From contig NZ_QKQS01000029.1 in NCBI RefSeq assembly GCF_003226555.1, positions 3,015 through 67,014 on the forward strand: a DNA stretch of 64,000 bases. Direction: 5' to 3'. The stretch's first letter is position 1, and every line of letters starts with the position of its first letter. The notes under the pieces are model-generated. The model was not told where the DNA came from. It ran no database searches and worked only from the letters and a program-made list of their open reading frames with translations. The DNA comes from Rhodopseudomonas palustris (GTDB taxonomy: Bacteria; Pseudomonadota; Alphaproteobacteria; Rhizobiales; Xanthobacteraceae). The translations under genes were made by a program, and so were the position numbers. This document shows, in pieces, positions 29,161 to 37,560 of this stretch.

Positions 29161-30105
29161 TTGTCTGAAGTCCGCCCTCTCGAAGTATTTCTTGCCCAAC
29201 CCCGTGGCTTCTGTGCCGGCGTCGTGCGCGCGATCGAGATCGTCGAGCGCGCGCTGGAGAAGTACGGCCCGCCGGTCTATGTGCGGCACGAGATCGTGCA
29301 CAACAAATATGTGGTGGAGAGCCTGAAGGCGAAGGGCGCGATCTTCGTCGAGGAGCTGTCGGAAGTTCCGCCAGATGCGGTTACCGTCTTCAGCGCTCAC
29401 GGTGTCGCGCGCAGCATCGAAGAAGAGGCGGCGACCCGCGGCCTGCCGGTGCTCAACGCCACCTGCCCGCTGGTCACCAAGGTCCACAACCAGGGTAAGC
29501 GCTATACCTCGAAGGGGCGCACCCTGATCCTGATCGGCCACGCCGGCCATCCCGAGGTCGAGGGCACGATGGGCCAGGTTCCCGGCCCGGTGCTGCTGGT
29601 TCAGAATCTGGAAGACGTCGCGTCGCTGACGCTGCCGCCGGACACCCCGGTGGCCTACATCACCCAGACCACGCTGAGCGTCGACGACACCAAGGACATC
29701 ATCGCCGCACTTTCGGAGAAATTCCACAATATCGAGGGGCCTGACACCCGCGACATCTGCTATGCCACGCAAAATCGGCAATCGGCGGTGCGGCAGATGA
29801 GCAAGCTGGTCGACCTGATCCTGGTGGTGGGTGCCAACAACAGCTCGAACTCCAACCGGCTCCGGGAAATCGGCACCGAGGCCGGAATCGCGAGCTATCT
29901 GATCGCCGACGGCAGCGAGCTGAACCCGGAATGGCTCGACGGCAAGCGCGCGGTCGGCATCACCGCCGGCGCCTCTGCGCCGGAGGTGCTGGTCGACGAC
30001 GTGATCGAAGCGCTGCGCCGGATCGTTCCGGTCACCGTTTCGGTGCTGCCCGGCCGGGAGGAAAACATCGAATTCGTTCTGCCTGCGGAACTGGCGACCA
30101 CCTGA
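29161..30105 (+). CDS. ispH: IspH, 4-hydroxy-3-methylbut-2-enyl diphosphate reductase
   Basis: Iron-sulfur reductase of 314 residues, the last step of the MEP pathway, giving IPP and DMAPP. The three cluster cysteines are in [25 protein letters not shown] and [12 protein letters not shown]. Substrate-binding residues are in [20 protein letters not shown] and SSNSNRL. The first possible codon in this frame is TTG at 29161, because an in-frame TGA lies five codons upstream. An ATG-led mini-ORF ends over this TTG, so initiation may be coupled. Its position beside hpnH links isoprenoid supply to hopanoid formation. Confidence 0.92.
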   Translation: MSEVRPLEVFLAQPRGFCAGVVRAIEIVERALEKYGPPVYVRHEIVHNKYVVESLKAKGAIFVEELSEVPPDAVTVFSAHGVARSIEEEAATRGLPVLNATCPLVTKVHNQGKRYTSKGRTLILIGHAGHPEVEGTMGQVPGPVLLVQNLEDVASLTLPPDTPVAYITQTTLSVDDTKDIIAALSEKFHNIEGPDTRDICYATQNRQSAVRQMSKLVDLILVVGANNSSNSNRLREIGTEAGIASYLIADGSELNPEWLDGKRAVGITAGASAPEVLVDDVIEALRRIVPVTVSVLPGREENIEFVLPAELATT

Positions 30106-30145
30106 TCCGCACCAACCGACGTGCCGTGAAAGAGAAGATTTCGTA

Positions 30146-31300
30146 ATGGCTATACCGTTTCACAAGGAACTGGTGATCGGCGGCTACCTGCTGAAGCAGA
30201 AGCTGCTTGGGCGGAAGCGTTATCCGCTTGTCCTGATGCTGGAGCCGCTGTTCCGCTGCAATCTGGCCTGCGCAGGCTGCGGCAAGATCGATTATCCCGA
30301 CGCCATCCTCAACCGCCGGATGACCGCACAGGAGTGCTGGGACGCCGCCGAGGAATGCGGCGCGCCGATGGTCGCGATCCCGGGCGGCGAGCCGCTGATC
30401 CACAAGGAGATCGGCGAGATCGTGCGCGGCCTGGTGGCGCGGAAGAAATTCGTGTCGCTGTGTACCAACGCGCTGCTGCTCGAGAAGAAGCTCGATCTGT
30501 TCGAGCCCTCGCCCTATCTGTTCTTCTCGGTGCATCTCGACGGCCTGAAGGAACATCACGACCGCGCGGTGTCGCAGAAGGGCGTGTTCGACCGCGCCGT
30601 CTCGGCGATCAAGGCGGCGAAGGCACGCGGCTTCACCGTCAACGTCAACGCCACGATCTTCGACAACTATCCGGCCGACGAGCTGGCCGACTTCCTCGAC
30701 TTCACCGAGGAGCTCGGCGTCGGCGTGTCGATCTCGCCGGGCTACGCCTATGAGCGCGCGCCCGATCAGGCCCACTTCCTCAACCGCACCAACACCAAGG
30801 AACTGTTCCGGCAGGTGTTCGCACGCGGCAAGGGCAAGAAGTGGAACCTGATGCATTCCAGCCTGTTCCTGGACTTCCTGGCCGGCAACCAGTCGTTCGA
30901 ATGCACTCCGTGGGGCATGCCGGCACGCAACATCTTCGGCTGGCAGAAGCCGTGCTACCTGCTCGGCGAAGGCTACACCAAGACCTTCAAGGAGCTGATG
31001 GAGACCACCGACTGGGATTCCTACGGCACCGGCAAGTACGAGAAGTGCGCCGACTGCATGGCGCATTGCGGCTACGAACCAACCGCGGCGATGGCGTCGC
31101 TGAACAATCCGCTGAAGGCCGCCTGGGTGGCGCTGCGCGGGATCAAGACCTCGGGGCCGATGGCGCCGGAGATCGACCTGTCGAAGCAGCGCCCGGCCCA
31201 GTACGTGTTCTCGGAGCAGGTCCAGAAGACGCTGACGGAGCTCCGCCGCGACGAAGCCGCCGAGGCCGAGAAGCGCCAGAAGGCCTCCACCGCGGCCTGA
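30146..31300 (+). CDS. hpnH: HpnH, radical SAM adenosylhopane synthase
   Basis: Radical SAM enzyme of 384 residues that adds a 5'-deoxyadenosyl group to diploptene, the first step of the extended C35 side chain. The cluster motif C-x3-C-x2-C is in FRCNLACAGCGKID near residue 40, and the SAM-binding segment IPGGEPLIHKE follows. The C-terminal region has additional conserved cysteines (KYEKCADCMAHCGYEP), as seen in this family. It lies 40 bases after ispH, probably in one operon, and ends at a good terminator. Confidence 0.93.
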   Translation: MAIPFHKELVIGGYLLKQKLLGRKRYPLVLMLEPLFRCNLACAGCGKIDYPDAILNRRMTAQECWDAAEECGAPMVAIPGGEPLIHKEIGEIVRGLVARKKFVSLCTNALLLEKKLDLFEPSPYLFFSVHLDGLKEHHDRAVSQKGVFDRAVSAIKAAKARGFTVNVNATIFDNYPADELADFLDFTEELGVGVSISPGYAYERAPDQAHFLNRTNTKELFRQVFARGKGKKWNLMHSSLFLDFLAGNQSFECTPWGMPARNIFGWQKPCYLLGEGYTKTFKELMETTDWDSYGTGKYEKCADCMAHCGYEPTAAMASLNNPLKAAWVALRGIKTSGPMAPEIDLSKQRPAQYVFSEQVQKTLTELRRDEAAEAEKRQKASTAA

Positions 31301-31323
31301 TCCGGCCCCCTGGCTCACAGATC

Positions 31324-31358
31324 AAAAGCGCGGCCGGCGGGTCGCGCTTTTTTGTTTG
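31324..31358 (+). terminator. Intrinsic terminator after hpnH
   Basis: The stem AAAAGCGC with GCGCTTTT has a GC-rich loop and runs into TTTTTTGTTT. It ends the ispH-hpnH transcript just before the convergent pstS-like gene. Confidence 0.8.
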
Positions 31359-31388
31359 GCGAATCTCTCGTTGGGCACGACCGGCCAT

Positions 31389-32393
31389 TCAATCCATGAA
31401 GTTCTTCACGATGTCGGCTTTGACTTTGCTTGGCAGAGGGACGAACTGCATCGACCGTGCTGTGGGGTCGCCATGGGTGAACGCCCATTTGAAGAACTCC
31501 AAGACGGCCGCCGACGTAGCGCGCTTGTCCGGGCTCCTCGGCACCAGCGCGAAGGTCGCCGTCACGATCGGCCAGGCGTGCTCACCCGGCATGTCGGTGA
31601 GATCGACCGCATAGTTCGGCACGGACCAGTCGCCAGTCTCGGCGGCGGCGGCGAAACTACTCCCGTTCGGCAGCACGAACCGCCCTGCCTTGTTCTGCAA
31701 TTGCACGGTCGCCAAGTTGTTGGCGATGACGTAGGAGAGCTCGGCGTAGCCGATCCCGCCGGGCGTCATCGGCACGGTCGACGCCGCGCCATAGCTGCCT
31801 TTGACGCCGGCGCCAACCGGCCAACTCAGGGTCATCCCGATCCCCATTCTGTCGCGCCATGCCGTGCTGATCTTGGACAGATAGCGGGAGATCGCGTAGG
31901 TGCCGCCTGACCCTCCCGCATGATACAGCAGGGAAATCGGCAGGCTGGGCAGCGCAAGCCCGGGATTGAGCTGTACGATCCGCGTGTCGTCCCACGACTT
32001 GATGTCGCCCATGAAGATGTCGGCGAGCACAGGCGCGGTGAGCCGAAGTTTGCCGGCCGAGACGCCCGGAATATTGACCACCACGGCATAGCCGCCGACG
32101 ACGGTGGGAAACTGCCGGATATTTCCTTCCTTCAGCTTGCTGTCGTCCATCGGCACGTCCGAACCGCCGAAATCCGTCAGGCCTTTCAGCACCTGGAGCT
32201 GCCCGACCGACGATCCCGAAGGCTGATAGTTGATCGCCGGCCCCTTGGCCGCTTTCATCTGTTCCGCCCATTTGATGTAGATCGGCGCGGCGAAGGCCGA
32301 ACCGGTCCCCATCACTGGAGTCTCGGCACGACCGGCCGTCACGCCGGCCGAGCTGATGGCGAGCGCCATCAATGCGAAGCGAATCGCGCGCAT
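31389..32393 (-). CDS. PstS-like periplasmic phosphate-binding protein
   Basis: Exported binding protein of 334 residues with a signal peptide cut near VTAGRA. The mature start ETPVMGTGSAFAAPIYIKWA and the later NYQPSGSSVGQLQVLKG and SGGTYAISRYLS are the phosphate-contact loops of PstS. The start has AGAGGAA seven bases upstream. It follows phnA by 28 bases on the same strand. No pstCAB genes are adjacent, so it may bind phosphate released by phosphonoacetate hydrolysis and hand it to a Pst permease encoded elsewhere, or serve as a sensor. That link is inference. Confidence 0.85.
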   Translation of the reverse strand: MRAIRFALMALAISSAGVTAGRAETPVMGTGSAFAAPIYIKWAEQMKAAKGPAINYQPSGSSVGQLQVLKGLTDFGGSDVPMDDSKLKEGNIRQFPTVVGGYAVVVNIPGVSAGKLRLTAPVLADIFMGDIKSWDDTRIVQLNPGLALPSLPISLLYHAGGSGGTYAISRYLSKISTAWRDRMGIGMTLSWPVGAGVKGSYGAASTVPMTPGGIGYAELSYVIANNLATVQLQNKAGRFVLPNGSSFAAAAETGDWSVPNYAVDLTDMPGEHAWPIVTATFALVPRSPDKRATSAAVLEFFKWAFTHGDPTARSMQFVPLPSKVKADIVKNFMD

Positions 32394-32421
32394 CTGAATT
32401 CCTCTATGCAATCGTGCGGGA

Positions 32422-33687
32422 TTATTCGGCGCCGTTCAGGGCGAAGTCGAAGATGTCGTAGTTGCGTAACACGCCGGTTTCCGCCCACTCGCGGTAGTCA
32501 CGCGTGAGCGGGCGCGACAGCACGAACGGCACGCGCTGCTCGCCCAGCCCGCCATGCGAGCGCAAGCGGTGGTCACCAAGCGCCGAGAGGTCGTGGTCTT
32601 CACGCCGCGCGCCGACTGCGGTGCCGCGATCGCTGAACACCGCGAAGTCGCCCTCGCGATCCGGCGGCAATTGGTAGCGTTCGCACACCGTCGCGCGATC
32701 GAGCACGAGTTCGATGCCGGGCAGCGACCGTGCAAAGGTCATCATCGCGGCGATATCGCAGGGCTTGAGCAGGTGCACGCGCACGAAGCCACCGAGTGCG
32801 CCGTGATGACGAACGAACGGATCGGCGATCGGACAGATCACGCGCGCGATGCCGGGCCCGAACTTCTCGTTCAGCGCGTCCTCGAGATAGACGACGTTCG
32901 GCTGGCCATCCGCATCCGACTTGTCGGCCATGCCGTGATCGGCGGTCAGCGCGACGGTTGCCTCGAGTTCGATCAGGCGCGCGATGCGCCGATCCACGGC
33001 CGCGTGGAAGTCGTTGGATTCGTCGTCACCCGGCTGGTGCTTGTGCTGCACATAATCCGACGTCGACAGATACATCAGGTCGGGCTTGGCCGTCTCGAGC
33101 AGCCTGATGCCGGCGTCCAATGCGAACAGCGACAGATCGGCGGAATACTGATCCGGCTTGGCGCGCCCCACCATCTCCTCACCGTTCTTGAAACCAAGCG
33201 CGGTGAGATCGGCAGCGTTCGGGTGTTCGGACGAGAACGCGATGCCCTCCATTTCGTAGGCGAGCACCTTCAAGAGCTTGTCCTTGGCGGTGACCACCGC
33301 GGTCCGCACGCCCGCTTGGCTCATGGCCCCGAGAATCGTGCCGCAACGCAGCCGGCGCGCATCCGTCACCATGATCTCTTCGCCAGTGTCGGCGTCGAGA
33401 TAATAATTGCCATTGATGCCGTGGATGGCGGGTGGCACGCCGGTGACGATCGAGGTGTTGTTGGTGTTGGTGGTCGTCGGCAGCGTCGCCAGCGCGGTGC
33501 CGACATAGCCGCTTGACCTCAGCGCACCGAGGGTCGGCAGCACGCCATCCGCAATGCCGCGCTCCAGATATTCGGGGTCGAAGCCGTCGAGGCAGATCAC
33601 GACGACCGGTCGTCGCGGCACGGCGTAGCTGCGCCCGTTGACCTCGACCAGCGGCAGAGGTCGGGCGGTTTGAGAATGGAGCGTCAT
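32422..33687 (-). CDS. phnA: PhnA, phosphonoacetate hydrolase
   Basis: Alkaline phosphatase-superfamily zinc enzyme of 421 residues. It cleaves the C-P bond of phosphonoacetate to acetate and phosphate. The first metal ligand is in VICLDGFDPEY (Asp34), the threonine nucleophile is in the Thr-rich LPTTTNTNNTSIVTGVP (about 73), and later ligands are in STSDYVQHKHQPGDDE and LTADHGMADKSD. The spacing from the first Asp to the nucleophile matches the characterised enzyme. A divergent LysR-family gene lies upstream, as in the Pseudomonas phnA-phnR arrangement. Confidence 0.9.
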   Translation of the reverse strand: MTLHSQTARPLPLVEVNGRSYAVPRRPVVVICLDGFDPEYLERGIADGVLPTLGALRSSGYVGTALATLPTTTNTNNTSIVTGVPPAIHGINGNYYLDADTGEEIMVTDARRLRCGTILGAMSQAGVRTAVVTAKDKLLKVLAYEMEGIAFSSEHPNAADLTALGFKNGEEMVGRAKPDQYSADLSLFALDAGIRLLETAKPDLMYLSTSDYVQHKHQPGDDESNDFHAAVDRRIARLIELEATVALTADHGMADKSDADGQPNVVYLEDALNEKFGPGIARVICPIADPFVRHHGALGGFVRVHLLKPCDIAAMMTFARSLPGIELVLDRATVCERYQLPPDREGDFAVFSDRGTAVGARREDHDLSALGDHRLRSHGGLGEQRVPFVLSRPLTRDYREWAETGVLRNYDIFDFALNGAE

Positions 33688-33747
33688 ACAGTGATCCCAG
33701 TCCTGAGCGCCGCCCTGCGGCGGCTGGCGTCCCGGGTGGTAGGCCGT

Positions 33748-33757
33748 TCACATGTGA
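33748..33757. promoter_or_regulatory. Palindrome in the phnA/LysR divergent promoter
   Basis: TCACATGTGA is a perfect palindrome within TTCACATGTGAGAA, located 61 bases upstream of phnA and about 90 bases upstream of the LysR-type gene. LysR regulators typically bind a dyad of this kind in the shared promoter. It is a candidate recognition site for the adjacent regulator. Confidence 0.45.
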
Positions 33758-33845
33758 GAATCGATCGAATAAAATCGACAAACACGTGAGTATAAGTCGC
33801 AGATCAGCGAGGCTTTCCGGTCGCTGTCGTCACACGGAGGTCATT

Positions 33846-34751
33846 TTGAAAGAACGAGAACTGCCACTGGTTGCCCTACGGGCGTTTGCCGTGGCTGCGC
33901 GCAGCGACAGCCTGAGTTCGGCCGCCGAGCAGCTGGGTGTCACCCACGGCGCCGTCAGCAAGCAGGTGCGGCTCCTCGAGGATTGGCTCGGTCAGCAGGT
34001 CTTCACCCGAGAAGGCCGCAGTGTGGCGCTCACGCCCTATGGCAGCGTCCTGGCGGAACAACTGAGCCAGTCGTTCCGCAGTATTGAGGCTGCCTGCCAG
34101 TATGTCCGCCGTCGTCGCAGCAAGGCGGTGCTGGCGGTCGAGGCGCCGTCGACATTCGCCATGTATTTTCTGATGCCGCGGCTGAAGCGGTTCGAGGCGG
34201 CCAATCCCGATCTGGCGGTCTGGATTTCGACGCGGATGACGGGCCAGACACCGGACGTGGCCTCGCACGATCTCCTGATCACGCGCGGCAGCAGCGGGAA
34301 GATCGGCGGGCATTCGAAAGCCTCGACGGCGTTGTTCGAAGAGAACCTGACGCCGGTCTGCAGCGTGGACCTGCTGCAGGAGACGGTCATCGCGACGCCG
34401 GAGGATCTTCTCACCTTTCCATTGATCACCTCGGCCACGCGGCCGGGACACTGGGAGGCCTGGCTGAAGAAAGCGGGCCTGCGCGACCATCTGTTCGAAG
34501 GCGGTCACCGCTTCGACCACATGTTCGTCGCGATGCATGCGGTGCGCGAGGGATTCGGCTCGATCGTCGCGCCGAAGGAGTTCTTTCCCGGAAAGCCCGA
34601 ATGGCGGCTCGTCTGCCCGTTTCCGGACTTGGTCGTGAAGGGCGAAAAGTACGCCGCTCACCCGACCTCGCGCGCCGATCCGCGCTATCTCGGCCGGTTC
34701 TTGGAATGGCTGAAGGAGGAGATCAGGACGTCGGCCCTAAGCCCATCCTGA
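33846..34751 (+). CDS. LysR-family regulator (PhnR-like, phosphonoacetate)
   Basis: LysR-type regulator of 301 residues from the TTG at 33846, which is preceded by a strong GGAGGT. A GTG 60 bases earlier is in frame but has no such site. The winged helix is at about 10-65 (ALRAFAVAARSDSLSSAAEQ, then LGVTHGAVSKQVRLLEDWLG). The effector domain follows, with the typical HAVREGFGSIVAP near 240. It is divergent from phnA, so it probably activates phnA in response to phosphonoacetate, as PhnR does in Pseudomonas. Confidence 0.85.
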   Translation: MKERELPLVALRAFAVAARSDSLSSAAEQLGVTHGAVSKQVRLLEDWLGQQVFTREGRSVALTPYGSVLAEQLSQSFRSIEAACQYVRRRRSKAVLAVEAPSTFAMYFLMPRLKRFEAANPDLAVWISTRMTGQTPDVASHDLLITRGSSGKIGGHSKASTALFEENLTPVCSVDLLQETVIATPEDLLTFPLITSATRPGHWEAWLKKAGLRDHLFEGGHRFDHMFVAMHAVREGFGSIVAPKEFFPGKPEWRLVCPFPDLVVKGEKYAAHPTSRADPRYLGRFLEWLKEEIRTSALSPS

Positions 34752-34784
34752 CGCGCCCGGCAAAGCCGAGCGTCTTCAAGAATG

Positions 34785-34807
34785 GGGAGCCCATGGGCTG
34801 GGCTCCC
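34785..34807. terminator. Hairpin between convergent LysR gene and hpnG
   Basis: GGGAGCCC pairs with GGGCTCCC around a seven-base loop. It sits between the two convergent stop codons. No T-run is seen on either strand, so it may be a Rho-independent-like barrier or only an RNA stabiliser. Confidence 0.35.
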
Positions 34808-34820
34808 AGATCGCTGGCTC

Positions 34821-35570
34821 TCAGATCTCGGCGACTATGCCGCTACCGCTGCCGCCCAGAACGGCTTCTTGCACGAAGTTCCGACAGCCGCGCAACGACC
34901 GCAGCGCGCGGTTGAAGTCGATGCCGGTCGAGACCAGCGACCGGATCGAGGTCGGGTGGCGGGCGATGCCGCGCAGCACTTTGCGCAGATCGACGTCGCC
35001 GTTCGGCTTGATCGCGCTGGAGACGATCTGCGGCAGGCTCCGCCCCGCCGGATCGCTGATCACCCGCAGCGCCGCGAACGGCAGCTTGGCGGCGGCGGCG
35101 AAATCGGCGGCGATGTGGCTCTCCATATCGACCGCGGCCGCGCCGGTCTCCGAGCGCAGCGCCGCCTTAGCGGTGCGGGCGGCGACCACCTGCTCGGCCC
35201 CGACCAGACCGCCGCGCACCACGCGGTGGCGGCCGAGCCCGGCGCTTCGCAATAATTCGTCGGTGAGTGCAACTTCCGACGCCCAGCGGCGTTCACCCGC
35301 CACGACCTCGGTGGCGATGACGATGTCACCGGCCTCGAGAGACGGATCGAGCCCCCCGGCGACGCCGAAGCTGATCACGCCGCGAATCGACGAAGGGTCG
35401 AAATCGGCCATGATCGCGCGCAGTTGCTTGGGGTCGCTGCTGCTGCAGATAACGGTGAGGCCCGGCCCCGCCGCGATACGTGCTTCCTGAATCAGGCCCG
35501 TCACAATCAATACCGGCCGCGGATCCTGGCGATTCGCCGCGGCCTGCTCGTCCACTGCCCCCAGAATCAC
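34821..35570 (-). CDS. hpnG: HpnG, adenosylhopane nucleosidase/phosphorylase
   Basis: Nucleoside phosphorylase-superfamily enzyme of 249 residues that removes adenine from adenosylhopane to give ribosylhopane (or its phosphate). Visible motifs are the phosphorylase core SFGVAGGLDPSLEAGDIVIA, the nucleoside-binding glutamate segment AAAVDMESHIAADFA and the catalytic aspartate in RVISDPAGRSLP. The GTG start overlaps the shc stop as GTGA, so translation is coupled. It is the last gene of the hpnC-hpnG operon. Confidence 0.88.
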   Translation of the reverse strand: MILGAVDEQAAANRQDPRPVLIVTGLIQEARIAAGPGLTVICSSSDPKQLRAIMADFDPSSIRGVISFGVAGGLDPSLEAGDIVIATEVVAGERRWASEVALTDELLRSAGLGRHRVVRGGLVGAEQVVAARTAKAALRSETGAAAVDMESHIAADFAAAAKLPFAALRVISDPAGRSLPQIVSSAIKPNGDVDLRKVLRGIARHPTSIRSLVSTGIDFNRALRSLRGCRNFVQEAVLGGSGSGIVAEI

Positions 35571-37528
35571 ATCCCGACCCCTACCACCTTGCTGTTCGCG
35601 GCCTGCAAGTTCCGGTACCGCGCTAACGCCCAGAGCGGGAAGAACTTCGGATAGCCATGATACCGCAGATAAAACACCCGCGGGAAGCCCGTCGCCGTGT
35701 AACGTTGCTCGTCCCACAGTCCTTTTTCGGTCTGTGTGCTTTTCAGGTACTCGATGCCCCGTGCCACGGCGGGATGATCGACCTCGCCCGCAGCCATCAG
35801 AGCAAGCAAAGCCCATGCCGTTTGTGAGGAGGTGGAGGGTGCACTTTCGTAGCCGCGGTAATCCAGTCGGTAGCTGACGGCGTCCTCTCCCCACCCGCCG
35901 TCGCGATTCTGCACCGACTCCAGCCAGGCGACCGCCTTGCGGATCATCGGATCGGAATGGGAAACGCCGGCGGCGTTGAGCGCGCACAGCACCGACCAGG
36001 TGCCATAGATGTAATTCATGCCCCAGCGGCCGTACCAGGAACCCTCGGCGAGCTGGGTGTCGCGCAGATAGCGGATTGCACGGGCGAGCGCCGGGCTGCT
36101 GTCGACCGTCTCCCCGAGCTGCGCCAGCATCGACACGCAACGCGCGGTGACGTCCTCGGTCGGCGGATCGAGCATCGCGCCGTGGTCCGAGAACGGGATG
36201 TTGTTCAAATAATACTCGGTATTGTTGATGTCGAAGGCACCCCAGCCGCCATCGTCGCTCTGCATGCCCTCGATCCACTCGCGGGCGCGGGCGATCGCGG
36301 CGTCGTAGGCGGGGTTCGGCTGGTCCTTGCGGGCGCGATCGAGCGCCATCACCACCACCGCGGTGTCGTCGAGATCCGGATAATGGGCGTTGTTGTACTG
36401 GAACGCCCAGCCTCCGGGGCGGACATTCGGCGCCTTCACGATCCAGTCGCCCTTGACGTCGAGGACCTGGCGCGGAAGCAGCCAATCGAGCGCCGGCTTC
36501 ACCACCTTGGCACCGTCGTGACCGTCCGCCTCCAGCACCGCGTGGCTGGCGAGCGCCGTGTCCCACACCGGCGAGACGCAAGGCTGGCAGTAGGCTTCGT
36601 CGCCGCGATCGACCAGCAGCAGATCGATCCCGCGGCGCTGGATGGCGCGCGGCGGATAATCCTCAGGATAGCCCAGCGCCTCGTACATCATCACGGTGTT
36701 GGCCATCGGCGGGAAGATCGCGCCGAGGCCATCCTCGCCGTTGAGCCGCTCCTCGATGAAGGCGCGCGCCTTGTCGATCGCGTGCTGGCGCAGCCGCTTC
36801 GGCATCACCGGCTCGATCACCCGCAGCACGGCGTCGATCGACCCGAACAGCTTGAACAGCCCCCAATTCTGATGCGGCGCCTTGGCCGGCATCCCGATCG
36901 TCTTGGGGTCCTGCAGGAACAATTCGTCGATGCCGACGCCCTTGGGATTCTTGGCCTTCGGCTTCAGCGCGCACAGCACCAACAGCGGCACCATCGTGGT
37001 CCGCGCCCAGTACGACACTTTGTTGAGTGTGAAGGGTGACCAGCTCGGCAGCAGCATAATTTCGACCGGCAGCACTGGCACCGCGCGCCACGTGGTCACG
37101 CCGTACAGCGTCAGCAGGAACCGGGTGAAGACGTTGGAATGGATCGCGCCGCCGCGCGAGCGGATCGCCTCGCGCGCCCGCACCATGTGCGGCGCGTCGA
37201 TGCTGTCGCCGATCATCTTCAGCGCGAAGTAGCCCTTCACGCTGGCGCTCATGTCGAAATCGCCGTCGTGGACCAGCGGCCAGCCGCCGTGGGCGCCCTG
37301 GATGCGGCGCAGATAGGTCGCGATCTTGGCTTCGAGCGCGGCATCGACCGGCTCGCCGAGGTAATGCCGCAGCAGCACGTATTCGGCAGGAATGGTGCAA
37401 TCGGCCTCGAGTTCGAACACCCAATGGCCGTCGTCGCGACGATAGTTCAGCAGCGCGCTGCGCGCCGCATCGATCGAAGCTTCGAGCGCATTGCGCCCGA
37501 CACCGGTATCGTAGCTGCCGGAATCCAT
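35567..37528 (-). CDS. shc: Squalene-hopene cyclase (HpnF)
   Basis: Class II triterpene cyclase of 653 residues that converts squalene to hopene and hopanol on the cytoplasmic side of the inner membrane. The protonating DXDD motif is at residues 385-388 (PDLDDTAVVV). Several QW-type repeats are visible, such as QNRDGGWGEDA, QSDDGGWGAFD and the C-terminal QTEKGLWDEQRYT. Length is normal for bacterial SHC. It is fourth in the hpnCDEFG operon, 32 bases downstream of hpnE. Confidence 0.95.
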   Translation of the reverse strand: MDSGSYDTGVGRNALEASIDAARSALLNYRRDDGHWVFELEADCTIPAEYVLLRHYLGEPVDAALEAKIATYLRRIQGAHGGWPLVHDGDFDMSASVKGYFALKMIGDSIDAPHMVRAREAIRSRGGAIHSNVFTRFLLTLYGVTTWRAVPVLPVEIMLLPSWSPFTLNKVSYWARTTMVPLLVLCALKPKAKNPKGVGIDELFLQDPKTIGMPAKAPHQNWGLFKLFGSIDAVLRVIEPVMPKRLRQHAIDKARAFIEERLNGEDGLGAIFPPMANTVMMYEALGYPEDYPPRAIQRRGIDLLLVDRGDEAYCQPCVSPVWDTALASHAVLEADGHDGAKVVKPALDWLLPRQVLDVKGDWIVKAPNVRPGGWAFQYNNAHYPDLDDTAVVVMALDRARKDQPNPAYDAAIARAREWIEGMQSDDGGWGAFDINNTEYYLNNIPFSDHGAMLDPPTEDVTARCVSMLAQLGETVDSSPALARAIRYLRDTQLAEGSWYGRWGMNYIYGTWSVLCALNAAGVSHSDPMIRKAVAWLESVQNRDGGWGEDAVSYRLDYRGYESAPSTSSQTAWALLALMAAGEVDHPAVARGIEYLKSTQTEKGLWDEQRYTATGFPRVFYLRYHGYPKFFPLWALARYRNLQAANSKVVGVGM

Positions 37529-37560
37529 TTTATCTGCTGAGTCTCCGTTGTGGGGGTGGA

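Noticed and set aside
35570-36581. Upstream extension of the hpnG frame to about 586 codons
   Set aside because: The extra part is a shadow of shc in another frame. The GTG at 35570 overlapping the shc stop gives a normal-length HpnG.
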